Positions 13,886 through 27,319 of a stretch of DNA of 64,000 bases are shown here, piece by piece. The position numbers and the translations under genes were made by a program. The first letter of the stretch is position 1. Every line of letters starts with the position of its first letter. The notes below the pieces were generated by a model. It worked only from the letters and a program-made list of their open reading frames with translations, was not told the origin of the DNA and made no database searches. Location of the stretch: contig NC_064447.1 of assembly GCF_023343835.1 (NCBI RefSeq), forward strand, positions 13,455,501 to 13,519,500, in the 5' to 3' direction. Origin of the DNA: Lagopus muta (Eukaryota; Chordata; Aves; Galliformes; Phasianidae).

Positions 13886-16800
13886 AGGACCGGGGTGAGT
13901 TCTGCCCAGTTTTTGTTCATACACAGCTGGGATTTATGGGGGCCCATGAGAGCGATTGGGTGTATGCACATCCATCACACACCGTGCTAGCAGCAGTGTC
14001 CCCTTCCTCCCGGCTGCTCCCACTGCTTGGCCCCTGTTCTGGCACCAAAATGACATCCCGCCCTGCCTCACACAGTCCACCACACTGACTCAAAATCTAA
14101 CCTCAGCAAATGCAAACCAGCAATGCAAAGGGACCCTGCGAGCCCATACTAGGGGCCCTGCTTTTAGTCAGAGGATTAGTCTGAAGGAAAAGGAGAGATC
14201 CTTGCAGCCCTCCTAATTTTAACCATAGTTAGCGCCTAATTAATGAAACATTTTGCTTGTCTGGGACATGGATTTTGAGGGGGAGATACCTCAGGCCAAT
14301 CAGCACTGATGTATTCTGTTTCTCTTGCACTGAGGCAGAGCATTTCTAAGTGATGTGTGTGTGATTGCTTCCAGATTTACGATTTACTTCCATCCTTTTA
14401 ATGCTGGATTAAAAAAATTACTCCAAAGAAACTGGTTTGGCATAACCTAATTTTCTCATGTGAAACAATTTGCAGACCAGATGACCCCAAACAATGGGAG
14501 AGTTTGTCTCAGCCTGGCTGTTCTTGCTGCAGGCAACCTTCCTCTCAGCTGCCCTTCTGTAACCAAGCGCGATGACAACGGTCCCTTCCTCAGACTTGTC
14601 AGCTCTGGCTGGGGACTTCAGTGCTGTTGCCCTCACCAGGCTGCAGTGCTGGCAAGTGGAGAGCATATCACAGACGGTGGGACTGGATGTGTCTCATGCC
14701 AAAAAGAGGATTCAAACTGAAGTGTGTCAGAATATTTTCCCTGCTAAACACCAGATTTTCAAAATTCTGTTAGACTAGCCAGGGGATAGGGGACATGGCC
14801 TCGGAGCTATTGCTAAGATACAGAAGAACTCGAGAGTTTTTGAATGGGATAAAGCTGAAGCTCTGGGTCCAGCAGGACAGCTTTCTTCTCATTGAGAAGA
14901 GAAGCCAAGACAAGACAAGCCTCTGCCAACTTTCTTGCCCTGTTTGCATTATCCTCACCATTCGTAGAAGCTAGTATGACAAGAATGTGGCCATGACAAC
15001 TGAAAGGACAGCAGGCCTCAGTATTTTATATTTTATCTGTGTGACAGTTGGAGTGGACAGTTGCTTTCCCAAAAGCTGGTGGTTTTAGAGGTCCCTCTCC
15101 ATCCAACGCTCTATTATTCATGGCCTTGAGGTTTACCCTAGTCACGTGCCTGTTGGTGTTTGCCTTCGTAGTTTATTTTGCAATCCTTCCAATTAGCATC
15201 TGAGTAAATGACACTGTGAATATTAATATGACTTTTATTTATTCCCAGAGACAATAGCTGTGTGAATCAGCAGGACTCCACCGATCTATACCAAAGAGTT
15301 CGGAGTTGCTGAAGCATGGGAACTAGTGGCTGTGGAGCAGCTCATTACACACTCATTATAATTCCATCCTTGCAGGTGAGGAGTACCGAACCTCTGATTG
15401 ATTCCATGGTACTGTATATTAATTGGGTAAATGTAGCTGAAAAATCTGTGAAGTATGATATTACTTTAGGAGAAAAAGCCAAAAACCTAAAGAAATCTAC
15501 AGAAAGGGCTCTGACAGAGGGCTGGACTTGCTTTAGTATGAAAATCTGCAAAATAAGTTGTAATGTTTATCAGAAAGCTTTTCCTGTGTGCGGCACTGTG
15601 ATTCATGTTTGACTGCAGTGCTTCAGATTACAAAGACATTTTTCCACTTCCTTCTCAGGACAGAATGCAGAGCCGTGGGAGCTGGCTGGAGGTCAGGGTG
15701 GTCTTAATCTCCTGCTGCATCTTTCCTTCCCTGCCCTCTTCCAGGGACCTCATTTAGATAGCCACAGCAGCCTGTCCCTGGGGCTTAGTGAGTGCTAAGG
15801 ATCTCCCACCCTGCTTGCAAAGCCCCTGCATGTTTGATTGCATTCCTACTCCATCCCCATGCTCTCTGTCTTTCTGCAGCCCTTTCCTGGGCATCTTGCA
15901 TGTCTTGGAGCTGCCATGGGGCAACAGGAGGTATTTTCCTTTATTTGATGCCCTCTTTATGCAGGGGTCTATCTGGGGACTGAGCCCCAGCAGTTGTTGC
16001 AGAGAGGCTTTCACATATGTCCAGGAATTGTCCTCCCCATATTTTATATATAGGCCAAAATCTGCTGGTGGTGTATGAAATACAACTGGAAAAATACTTG
16101 TGAGCTGAGGATGTGGTTCAACTCCTGCAGGCATCTGTATGCAAAGATGAAAAATAAATACATAAGGATGTGCTTTCTCTCACTTCTGTATGCATGCGCG
16201 GTCAGCGGCAAAATGGCAATAAAATCACCTTTTTCATTTTGGATGGCTTAGAGCCATCAGGAGTTCAGTGGTGTGTCCACACAGGGCATGCAGGCTCCAC
16301 GGCCATTTCCCTTGCTGAAATAGCTGCCGTTGGTGAGCCTTGCAGAGTGCCGTTGCTGCAGAAGGAAGACAAGTGAGGGCACTATTTAACTGACCATGTC
16401 TCACATCATCCTGTGCCTTAATCTCACGGAGGCTTTCTGGATGCCTGTTTGGGTCGATGCCCTTCAGGAATCCAGGGGAAAGCATTCCCACTCATGGCTA
16501 AGCTAAATGAAGCAGAAGAAAATGATTGTGATCTTCTACCTGACTGCCTTTAAAGCTCTGCTCCCACAGACTTCTTGCAGTGATTGCTGTGTTTATCTGT
16601 GTCACTTGTGATCCTTGAGGAAGAAAAAAGGCATAAGGACTGATCCAGGGACTGCGCAGTTTTTGAAAGGGCAGAATACTCCCATCTTCAGCAGTCTCCA
16701 GTGGGCTGCCCACCAAAGCACCAGCTAGTGAATGTACTCAGTGCCTTCATTTGGGGGCTAATGGTGACCTGGGAGTGATGCTCCTCTCTTTGAGAACTTT

Positions 16801-19800
16801 CTTCTGCAGCTTTCTTGGGTAGATAATGCACAATGGGCTGTTTTTATCTGTTTGTATTTTAAAGTCTCTTGACCTGATTCTCATTTGTGCACAGTGAAGA
16901 ACTGCTTGGCCTCACATTTCTTTCATGTAGAATGGTGGAAAGAAACATTTCTGTGAGTGACCACAATGATCTTTTCCTCGCTGTTTTGGCATCAGTGGCT
17001 GTATTCCATTCTGATCTAATTTGTGGCATTTCCTCCTCATATTTGTTGTTTTACATTATGTATTTAAATATGATGTATCCATAATACAGAAAATATGTTC
17101 TGTACTGCTGAGTACAGGTCTACAAAGGCTGATTCTTATGCTGTAATTCAAAAAACATGGATCAAAAGCAAAAATTAAAAGAAACAACTGCCTCAAATAT
17201 ACTTAAGGTAATGGCATACTGTCGGGAAAAACAAAAGCACATTCATTTTCATACTAAGCCCAATACAGAGCTCTGGAAGAAGACTTGGACGGTACTATTC
17301 ACTTGTTTTAATGTCAGTGATATATCATAATGGGAACAGGACGAGATATTTAATCTTTATATGGCCATATAAATGAAACAGATTACTTAATTTCTTTTAA
17401 GTTACAAAGACCTGGACTCATAACAGGAATCACGTGCGTTTGTGAATTTATGAAACAAACATATCACTACCAACACCAAATTACATCTCAATCAATGTTA
17501 AAAGGCATCTGACATTTCCCTTTGATTTATGGATTAACCTTTACAGTTAATACAGTCTAGCATTTATTGTTTTCATTCAGTTTGTGGTTTGGTAGCAACC
17601 CCAGAGCTCATTGCAGGGAACCAACTAAATTAATAGCTTTTCCCACCATGATCAAACAACTAATGAAAAAGGCCTATTTTGCACTGCTGGTGGATTCTAA
17701 TATCTAAACAAACCAAAGAAACCTTCAGGAAAAACAAAGGAATCTTAGGTCCTGATTCTGGTCAGCATAGTTATTTCTCTGGAGAAATATGAGAGGAGCC
17801 AAAGCCAAGGTGCACCTCTGGACTGGGTTTGAAGTTGGCTGAAAGGCAATGTATGTGAAAGCAGTCCCCAAGTGGCAGCTGGAGGAATACATTTTGTTTC
17901 TAGATCAATTTGCAGGCAAAAATTAGGAAGTTTGTATACCTCATTGTCTGTATGCTCTTTCTTTGTCTCAGAAAAGATTGGGTGTTAATAATGATGGGTA
18001 GTTTCGCCAAGTTCTGCTTCCATTAATGGTGTTCAGATGCTGAGAGACTGTGTATTGGATTGACTAAGCATTAAGCAATTATCTGCATCACTTTGTGGAG
18101 ATAATTCAAATACAAAACTTTCTTGAATAAAACACAACTCTGCCTTTAAATAACTAAGCTAGTCTTCCAAATGACCTTAATTGAGGACTAATTATTTTAA
18201 CAAGAAAAACGTTATGCGACTTAAACTAATTTTAGTGATGAAAAGTCATTTAACTGGGAACTTTTTATTTCAAGCAGTATTTTATACACATTTAATCAAC
18301 ACGAAATTCCCATTAACTTTTGTATTGCAAGCAAAAAGGGATTAGAAGCCGGTTGAGCATAACACAGCTTGGCTCCATGGGGGCTGCTGTGCAAGGTAGG
18401 GCAGGTTTGTCCAATTCCAGGAATGGTCCTCTTGCACTTGACTGGGATCAGAGATAGGCTGAGCCCAAGAGCTTTGAGAACATGGATGGGCTTTGTTACA
18501 TCCGTACAACTTCTGTATTTCTCTTATTTTGTCCCAGACACCTCATGGTAGAGGTGAAATTTCCACACTGTTCAATTTGGAGGAAAGAAAACATCACTAA
18601 GAAGCATCATCCTTATCATATTTTGGCATATCTGCTTCCTTAATCTCTTAAACACTCATTTTTCATAAGGATCGCCAACGGTTTCCAGGCCTTACAAGTC
18701 CGGGTTCATTATAGCTAAAGTCTCATCTGAATTGCAAACATCTGGTACTGCAGAGAGATAGAAAGACTATACTTCATCCTTATTACAGTTTATAGCAGCC
18801 CCAGCAGATGCTACCTCCCCCTTTGGGCAGTGGCTGCAGGTAAGGATGTCTGTAATTACGGTGCTGTATCTGCCTCATTCACACGCGCAGCTCCGCTTTG
18901 CTGCAGGTGGGCAGGCAGGCACACAGAGCCCCGGGGACTTCTGAAGGAGAGAGGTGAGGAGAGCTCATTAGCAGAAGCACTTTTCTCACAGATTACACAG
19001 GGAAGGGAAAAACCCATCAACTTTCCCACTTTGGCTGAACTTTTCCCTGGTAAAGGTTGGCCTGTCGCGGAGCCGCCATCCATGACAAGCCGCTTGTTCT
19101 CAGCCTCTGTGTAACGGACGGCCATGGGTCATTACTTCAGGATGGCACTGCGACTGGACGTGTAGCAAATGCTAACTAACCAGCTGGGCTTGGCATGGGA
19201 AAGTTCTCCAAAGGCAAAATCAAAGCTCTGTTTTCCTGGAGCTGGGGATATCGAATGCTCCCCCCTCCTAATAGGGCCGGACTGTCTCAAGAATTTCTAG
19301 GCTGGGTGCTGCACCCAGCTTTGCACCCAGGAAGTTTTTGCTGTGGCAAAAGCTATTTTCAGCTCCTGCTTGAATTCCTTCCGTTCAAACATGCATCCTG
19401 GCAGTATAGGAATCCTGTGTATAGGCTGATTTAATTACCCACTGCAATACCATCATCCCCAGTTATAGGGATTCCTCTGGAAACACCAGGAGTTCTCTGC
19501 TCTTTTTTTCTTCCACTTGCTGTAATGACACAAAGTTTGCTTATGTAGGTGGTAGTGGGAATTAATATGTGACAGAAGTTGGAAGGCTGGAGACGTAGGT
19601 ATGCTTTACTTCATACTGGAAAAGAGACACAAGAAGAAAATTTTGAAAAAAAATCAAATCCAAGCCTTCTGCTCTGATCCTTGTTCTCTTCATTCTGTTG
19701 TTGTTGTTTTGGTCGTGTTTTTATTTTTGTGTTTGTTAAAATCCCCATTCCTAAAGTCTCACAAAGGAAGGATGGCTGACCACTTGTACACGTGCAAACT

Positions 19801-22800
19801 GGTCTGTGATAGCAGGAATGAATTGCCTAGCCCTAGAGAAGGCTAAAGCAGAGGCAAAAGAGGTGAATGCAGATGAGGAGAATATAGAAGGATAATAACA
19901 TGAGCTTGCTGTAGAAATCATATTTCAAAACGAATGCTCTGCACAGATGAACACTCTGTACTGCCTTGCTGATTGGGATGTGAAGGCACAAGGAGAACAT
20001 GACTTGCCCCAAGGCATTGCCCCTGTTAGGGTTAAAATGGACCCAAATCTCTGGAGCCAGAAGGTTTTCTTCTTGTACTCTTCCAGTGCAAAGCCTGAAA
20101 TACAGAAACAAACTGTTTTCTTGGCTGTAGTTTAACAGCAAAACGTAGAATTTCCTGCTATCTCAGATGAATGCATTATAATCAGAATATGGTTACATCT
20201 AATACAGGAATCCACGTGCCACCACCAGCAATACTCCTGCTGTAATTGCCTCTAGCTATTGCTACTAGAGTTCAGATTGCAATTTCCTTGTACCGTATGT
20301 CAATATTACTGGATCACAAGTGAGGAAACAGGAAGCCTGGTAATCAATTTCAGTAGCTGTACAAGCATCAACTGCAGGTCTGGCGGTTGGAAAAACTTTG
20401 AACTTTAGCCCCAAGTAATTGCAACCCAGAATTAAGGCTGAGATACCAACTTCATGTGTGCCATACCGTGTCCACGTACCCACAGAGCCCAGCACATGGA
20501 GAATTTGCTTGCTAATAGGGATATTCCTTATGAGAGGGTATAGCAGGTGGGTTTATGTCTCATGAACAGCGTTTGCTCTTCCAAAACGAAATGACATCCA
20601 TGATGCAGAGTCAGGATTAGAAGCAAAGGAGGTTTTTAAGCATTATGGCACACTCCTTCCTGTAGCTGAGCAAGTCCAGCAGGTGCACCCAGCAACCCAC
20701 TGCCCTGCCACACGGATGCCTCCCTGCTGGGGCCAGCCCTGGTTTCACTTTGTCCCCAGCTCTTCTGCCACCGCAGCAAACCTGTCTGAAAGTATTTGCT
20801 ACATGCTTACTGCCTGCTCCGGGCTTGCCTTGGTTTCATGCACTGGAAAGCAGGAAGAGCCAAGCTTCCTCTTGACTTCAGAACCAGAACCAAAACTCGA
20901 TTAAAATGTTGCTGCTTGAATTTTAAAGTGTTGTTTTCAGTGACATGATTATGTGACCTACCTTTGTTTGTTATAAATCTAATACCACAAGTTACAGTTC
21001 AATGAATTCATATTTTATTTGAATTTTTTTTTGTCTGAAGTAGCCTAAAGCTCTTTGAGAAACAATTGCACAAAACCATATGAGAGCTGCTAATTTATAA
21101 TCTGCAGCATCGCAGCACAACTAGTTTTTCATTTGGTTAAAAGGAAATGGTTACTTAGAACAACAAAGCAAACCATGTGTCCATAGTTTATATTAAATGC
21201 CCTTGGTATTTATTAGGGATACACAATGTATCATCTTGAAAACATTTATTTTCCTGTAATTTCATCAACAGCAAAACAAAATAGAAAGTAATACAGTGTC
21301 ACTCCTTTGCCAAACTGTAGCAGATTTGGGACAGTTTCCCATTGGAGGAAAATTTGAGATCCCAAGTCTGGGCATTAGCTTAGTGTAACTTGTTTGTTTG
21401 GATGTGTACACCAGCCCCAACACAGAGGTGCCATCAGAGAACACACAGAGGACTTTGCACCAGGAATCTCTCTCCAGCTGCCAACATCTGGTTTTGCTAT
21501 GTTCAGCCCTTGGGCTTTGGGGAACTTCTTCCCTGTTTGTACACATCTTCCATTGAATTCAAGGAGTATTTTGTCTGGCTGAAAGACAGAGCCAAAGAAA
21601 CCTGTGGAAACAAGCTGCTAATTTGTCTTGAGAGAACCCCAAATATCTGATAGAAAGTATTTGATTTTCTCTGCAGTCAACACAGCATTTAATCTGAACA
21701 GTCTCTGGTCCTGGCAGCAGTGGATGAAGTTTTGATCACTTGAACCCAATGGCAAACTCCCATTCATTTCTAGAGATTGAGGATTCAACCTATGAAGCCA
21801 GTCCTAGATGTTCCAGTGCAGAACAATGTTATGGGCTGATTAGCACTAAAATGCCTCCCAGGGCTTGCTAATTGCTCGTATAGCCCACAGCCTCTGTGAA
21901 GACTGAGACAGATTAATCACAAAACACAGCTCATTACACCTGCTATTTTCCACATTCATTTCTGCTTCTTTTTCCCATTCCTATGGAGTCCATGCTGGAA
22001 GGAGAAAGTGGCAGCAGAGGATAATGGTGGCAGTCAATACTAGCACAGTGTCATGCCTCGAGCTGAAGAGGGGAAAATGGGAAGTAATTTTGATGTAGTA
22101 ATAAATATCTGTGGCATGAAAACCTCAGAAAGGATTTTCAACTGGAGCAGATGTGCTCGGGACAGATGGCTAATGGTCAGCAGAGCTTTTTGGGCTCAAG
22201 AGGAAAGTTGATTCTATCCTAATTTTTTTTTTCCTGGGCAAAGGAAAACATGACAGCGTTTCACCATTAGCAGTTATGGAAACTGCAGCTTCAGGGGGGC
22301 ACTTAGATCTACATACATGGAGTTGTAAGGCCAAGTGCTGGAACTAGCAAGTACCCCTGCAATGAAAGGTTGCTCCACTGGCTGCACAGCACCGTCCCCT
22401 GCAACGGATTGACAGTGAGCAGCACAGAAATACTGATCTCAGAAAGAGATCGTGGTTGGGTTATTGCAACTTGTAGTTTTCCTCTCTGACAGTCCTCTGC
22501 AAGAGCTTATTTTCAGTTTCATAGTTATGGTGAGAAACATGGGGTGTTTTGATTCCTAATTTAGACTGTTTATCCTGAGAGATTCCAGGATCTTCATTTG
22601 AAAGATAAATTCAAACCTTGTTTTTCCTTTGCAGAGTGCATTCCGTAACAAAAACATTGCATGCCATACTCTGCTACAAGGGCTTGGAAGACCTTCATAA
22701 CCATAAATTTAGGAACTTGTGGAGCAGAATGGACTTTGGGATGGAAACAAGCCAGCTGGCCTATCTGGTCAGGTCCATCCCTTCTGTTTGAATTAACAGC

Positions 22801-23889
22801 TGGATTTCACAGTGGGAGAAATCCTGCAGTTCTTTCTCAGGCAAAATTCTCACAGTTGGATCTGCCTCCAACTATTGTAATAGGGTGGGAGGGAGCACAG
22901 CTTACTTTGTTATTTTATGTTAGCTCTCTGGGTAAAAAAATTCCAATGTTCAGTAGGGCTTGGACCTACCCAGATCTTTAATTTAATGACCTGACGTGCG
23001 ATGTGAAGGACGTTCCCAGTAGAAGAGAGACAGAGGGTATGCAGGAGGCTCTTTGTGCCTTGCAGTGCAAGCAGCAGCCATGTTCTGGAGAAAGAAGCTG
23101 GATGCTGAGGCAGAATAAGGAGGAAGGACCATTTGCTGCTTGAAGGATGCTGCCTTGGAGATGACACATTTTGGCAGACTGTGCATGTAGAGGATGTTGG
23201 GTACGAAATGCAGTGTTCATTTTCACACTTGCTGCTTCAATTCCAAAAGTAACTGAATCAAAGTTCATGGGTGTGCAAAGATTTGCACACAGCCCAAAAA
23301 ACTGAGTCTTTGGAAGTCAAGTTGCTGCAGAGTAACCTGCCATAGTTGCATCAAAATCTTTGATTTATCATGGGAAGTCTTCCTTTAAAAGGATAAATAA
23401 ATACCTGGGGTCCCTCAGTGAGGCTGTACTTAGCTTATACCCAGACAGAAAACTCTCACCTTTCCCTTTGCAAAGGTATTCATGACCCTAAAAGCACAGG
23501 ACAAGAGGCTTGCTTTCCCTTTCCAGGCAGCTCCAGCCTTGAGACAGCCAGCATCAGCCCCCAAGGGAAGCACATCTTTTAGGGTTAGGAAATCCAAGGC
23601 TCCTGAGTTTCCATTTGCAGCTAAGAAGACCCCTGAAAATGAGGAGTTCAGTCCCACACCACTACCACTGCTCATGTTGTCTGCTGTGCACAACCATCCC
23701 AGTGATGGCATCAGTGGTGTGCAGACCCCTACCCTCACCCAGCAAAGAGGGACATTCCTATCAGATTTTTCTCTGGTGATGGCTGTATAGAAGTTGCTGA
23801 CGGGCTGTAAATGGAGCTGAAGAAATAGCACCAGGCTCAGAGTGCAGGGATAAAAAGAAAAAAATCCTAGACTTTTTCCCCTCTTCCTC
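13886..23889. other. Intergenic, no gene recognised
   Basis: Ten kilobases without a recognisable exon. The part from about 17030 to 18350 is AT-rich and free of recognisable repeats, a composition often seen in conserved non-coding DNA, but nothing in it can be named. Confidence 0.55.
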
Positions 23890-24470
23890 AAGAAAAGGTA
23901 ATTTACGTAAATTTATCCACGACCAGCATATGGCAATAGCTCACAACTTTGTTAATGGAAACCTGGTGATCCATAACACTTGTGTGGGAGACATTTGCTC
24001 GGGGGTAATACAATATTAATGTTAATATCAATGATCGATCAGAGGATTTGCAAGAAAGGCATAAAGTATTTAATTATAATTACATCAGGAATGGCTTTGT
24101 AATGGCTACGACATTTGAATAAGGTCACGTCTAGCCCTCACCCCTGTTATGTTGTTCTATATTAAATGCCATTCACTTTAAGTGCTGGAAACCTTTCTGG
24201 AGTCGTCAGAATATAATACAGTGGGTAAATTGAAATATGTCCCTTCATTTTTTGAAATATGATTGATATCCTTTGCAAAACAAATGTTAACACCTATTGG
24301 TACACAAATTTCTTTGATTATATGTTAGAGAAATTCAAGTAAGACAGTCTCTCCTAGCAGGTACTTTACTGTGAGCAGAGGAAATGGCTATTTGTGAATA
24401 TTAATTCATCTTATTGTAAATGGTTTTGGATCTCCATGGGTACATTTCTGCCTTTCCTAATGCATTTATG
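23890..24470. promoter_or_regulatory. Candidate regulatory element with clustered palindromic sites
   Basis: AT-rich unique sequence 2.4-3 kb downstream of the FOXL3 stop. It holds a perfect 14-bp palindrome AATTTACGTAAATT (23900-23913, core TTACGTAA, a PAR-bZIP/NFIL3-type site). A near-palindrome ATATTAATGTTAATAT (24013-24028) resembles paired HNF1 half-sites, and a perfect 10-bp palindrome TGATCGATCA (24032-24041) has the Onecut core ATCGAT. TAATTA-type sites follow near 24070. Regulatory function is inferred from motif clustering only. Confidence 0.3.
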
Positions 24471-25171
24471 CTGCATTGCTTAGCAGCCATAACAGTTCCT
24501 CCATTGGGCAGCACTCTGTGCTCCTCTGGGTGAGACGTGTGCTCGGTAGGAACTTTTGCTGTCATTTACCTTTGGCTAAAAGCAGGAACAAAGAACAAAT
24601 AGTAAGAAACATTTGCACACGTCATGGAAATAAGAGATATTTCGAATGCAGTGCTGATGTCTAGGATAACTATCAGCCAAGCAGCAGCACTGCCACGTTT
24701 AAAACAATCCAGGAAAAGAGATGAGTGTAAAGAGTGAATACACAGCTGTGGGGAGGAAGCACACGTACCACCATGGAGTGCATGCAGACACTGAAGTACC
24801 CATGAGGGCACACTTCCCAGACCTCCATACTGCCATGTGTGCCAAGGGAACAACATCTCACCTCTCTTCAGATGACAGTCCATCTACCTGTGATCCTAGA
24901 GATTTTCCAACGTTGGTGTACACAGCACATGGGCCAGTCTAACCCTACATGCTGTGTGTTCAGATAGCAGCCAAGGTCAAGTGTGGATTCACAGGGGACT
25001 GAGAGCTCCCTTTGGAGGCACGGTTTGGTCACAAGAAGTCACGCCTTGGACGTTCAGAAGACATGCAGCAATGAGACTTTGACATCATTTCCCATTTGGC
25101 CATTTTTTGAAGAAGCAAAGACTTTGGTGTGCCACAGCAGCGGCTGAAGACAGCAAGTTGTCTACTTTTCC

Positions 25172-25200
25172 AAAAAACAAAAAAAACAAAAAACAAAAAA
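25172..25200. repeat. A-rich (A6-8 C)n repeat
   Basis: A-runs separated by single C residues. On the minus strand it is a U/G-rich run directly downstream of a FOXL3-oriented AATAAA, so it may serve as a poly(A) downstream element. Confidence 0.75.
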
Positions 25201-26836
25201 CAACCAAGCATTTATTACCAATCGGTGTGAAATACTGCAGGTGGTGAATTGTGAGCAGGCGGCAGGACTTCCAGCAGCAGGGCTACATACATCATGCATT
25301 TTTACAACATTTAAGTGCAGTGATATCGCTCCCTTTCTCAATAACAATATATAAGAATTTATAGTATAAATGTACAATATATATTAGACACAATGTAAAA
25401 TAACTTAGTGAACTGTCAAAGCTTCTGCATAAAAATTCAAGTCATGCCTGAGCATACCTCTGGAACAATTTACTCAGTCTTATCTCGTATACCTTCATTT
25501 TGTTCATGTTGCAAAGATAACTTTATCTCTCTACATAACTGCTGAAAACCACCAGAACCCTTGTCTGCTTTTTTGCCTTCCTTAGGCCATGTTTCTGGTT
25601 GCCAAAACCAAGGCTTTGTGGCATCTCTGCTGATGCTGCCATTCGGTACCAGGAAATGATTTCTTATGGACGACTTACATAAGAACAAGTTCCTAAATGC
25701 CATGTAGAGTTCAGCGTCGTCCTTCAGGTTCTGTTCTGAAACATCCCACAGTGTGTAAATGGTGCTGGAATGGTTTTCATTAGGAATGGAGATCAGGAGC
25801 TACCGTGGCTCTCTGTGCATAGTTCAGCTCACCAGCCTTCCTGAAATCCCATCAGGTACCACTTTGTCAATTGCTAGCAAGAAGGATCGATAGAAATCTT
25901 TTTAGTAGGAATATACAACTTGTCTCAGAGCAGATAAGTGGGATTCTGGCTGTGGCTGACACAGAATGCAGCTTCTTGCAACCCCAGGTCTCCCTTCGTA
26001 CTTGCTAGACAAAATGTGGCTAAGGGCTTTCCTGCAGCATCTGGAGACATTTGCTGGTAGTATGAGGGAGAGGGGAATTTCTGTTTTTAAATCAAGGCAT
26101 GAGGAGACCCTATGCCTCTGTCACATCATCTATTGGTGTCTGCCAGTATTCAACAGCCTCACAACCAGCCTTCATGTGCTTAGCCTGAACACAGCTTCTA
26201 CACTTTGAACAATTCTGCTCTGAACATCAACAAAAATATACTTTAAACACATATTAATAGCTATATTTACAAAATAACAATGAATTAAAGCTGCATAGTA
26301 CACAACAGTTTGGGATGTGATGCTAAAATCAAAATTCAGAGAAGACAGACTGATTTCCTGTGATTCATTTTAAGAAAACAAATCCTCACCCCCACCCCAT
26401 TACATTCTTAGCCAGTGTAGATCAACAGAATTACGCCGTTGCGGATCTGCTCAAGAGCTGAGCTGTAAATTTCAGAGGAATTAACCCAAATTTCCACCAG
26501 TGAAAGTGGAATCAAATTCGCTTTGTCTCTAAGAAAGCACTGGGTGTGGAGTGAGTCTGTTCTGTCAGATCCTGCTTGGAAAAGGAAACTCTCTGTGGTG
26601 GTGGATGGTGTCTGTGATAGTTCAGAAAACAAAGTCAGGGTACGATGAATTTCAGCGTGGCAAAAACTGATACTGGTGACAGTTATCTGTACTTCAAGCC
26701 CAGCACAGCTCTTTGGGTACAGACAGAGAAGGGAAAACACCTTCTGAATGTTGTTCAGGAGGAGGAGGCGGACAGCTGATGGCAGTGATGTCAGCCTGCA
26801 CTGCAACCCAGACTTCGTTACCGTGGATAAATAACT
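25190..26836 (-). other. FOXL3: Candidate FOXL3 3'UTR ending at a poly(A) signal
   Basis: Reading downstream from the FOXL3 stop on the minus strand, the first canonical AATAAA I find is at 25216-25211. It is followed within about 20 nt by a long U/GU-rich run (25172-25200, seen as A/C-rich on the plus strand), the arrangement expected of a cleavage site. This would give a 3'UTR of about 1.6 kb. The region is AT-rich in its distal half and contains no repeat. An earlier non-canonical signal is possible, and transcript data would be needed to settle the end. Confidence 0.3.
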
Positions 26837-27319
26837 TCACATTGTCCAGAGCTGGAGATTGATCTGCTGGGCCTCCAGTAGGTGGTATTTGTTTTCTTGC
26901 ATATTATATTGAGATCTCAAGACAGGCAAAGGGTCGGGGGCTGAAAGAATGTAATCGATGCTGAATTTTATTTCAGAATCCGATTTTGCTAAGGAGGAAC
27001 TGCTCAGGCTCTGCCTGCTGGCTGTGCTGTTTGGAGCAAACCCACGGGGCTCCAGTAGTCTTGGTTCTGAGCCAATTCTTTCATGTATGCTTTCAGAAGA
27101 GGAAGTGCTGTTTAAAGCAGAGTCCGTAGGAGATGTATCAGGGGACGAAGACCCTTTCCCTCTGCTTGATCTTTGCTCTTTATGTTCCTTTTTCATGTTC
27201 CTCCTCCTCCGCCTTCTCCGGTAATTCCCATTTTCAAAGAGATCCAGCATGGATTCGCATCCCGTTGCAAAGCTCCAATAGTTTCCTTTCCCCTTCTCAT
27301 TCCCTTCTGTTCTGGGAAC
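26837..27319 (-). CDS. FOXL3: FOXL3 coding exon 3 (wing, Arg tract, C-terminal tail)
   Basis: 483 nt including the TGA at 26839-26837, encoding residues 93-252. It starts [10 protein letters not shown] after an AATACAG acceptor, completes the forkhead wing, then gives LFENGNY and seven arginines. The tail is rich in Ser and ends at LQLWTM. The eh1-like FSIDYIL is at 211-217. The frame stays open for 142 further codons after the TGA (to TAA at 26410-26408), which is reported separately as a finding. Confidence 0.92.
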   Translation of the reverse strand, partial: VPRTEGNEKGKGNYWSFATGCESMLDLFENGNYRRRRRRRNMKKEHKEQRSSRGKGSSSPDTSPTDSALNSTSSSESIHERIGSEPRLLEPRGFAPNSTASRQSLSSSSLAKSDSEIKFSIDYILSAPDPLPVLRSQYNMQENKYHLLEAQQINLQLWTM

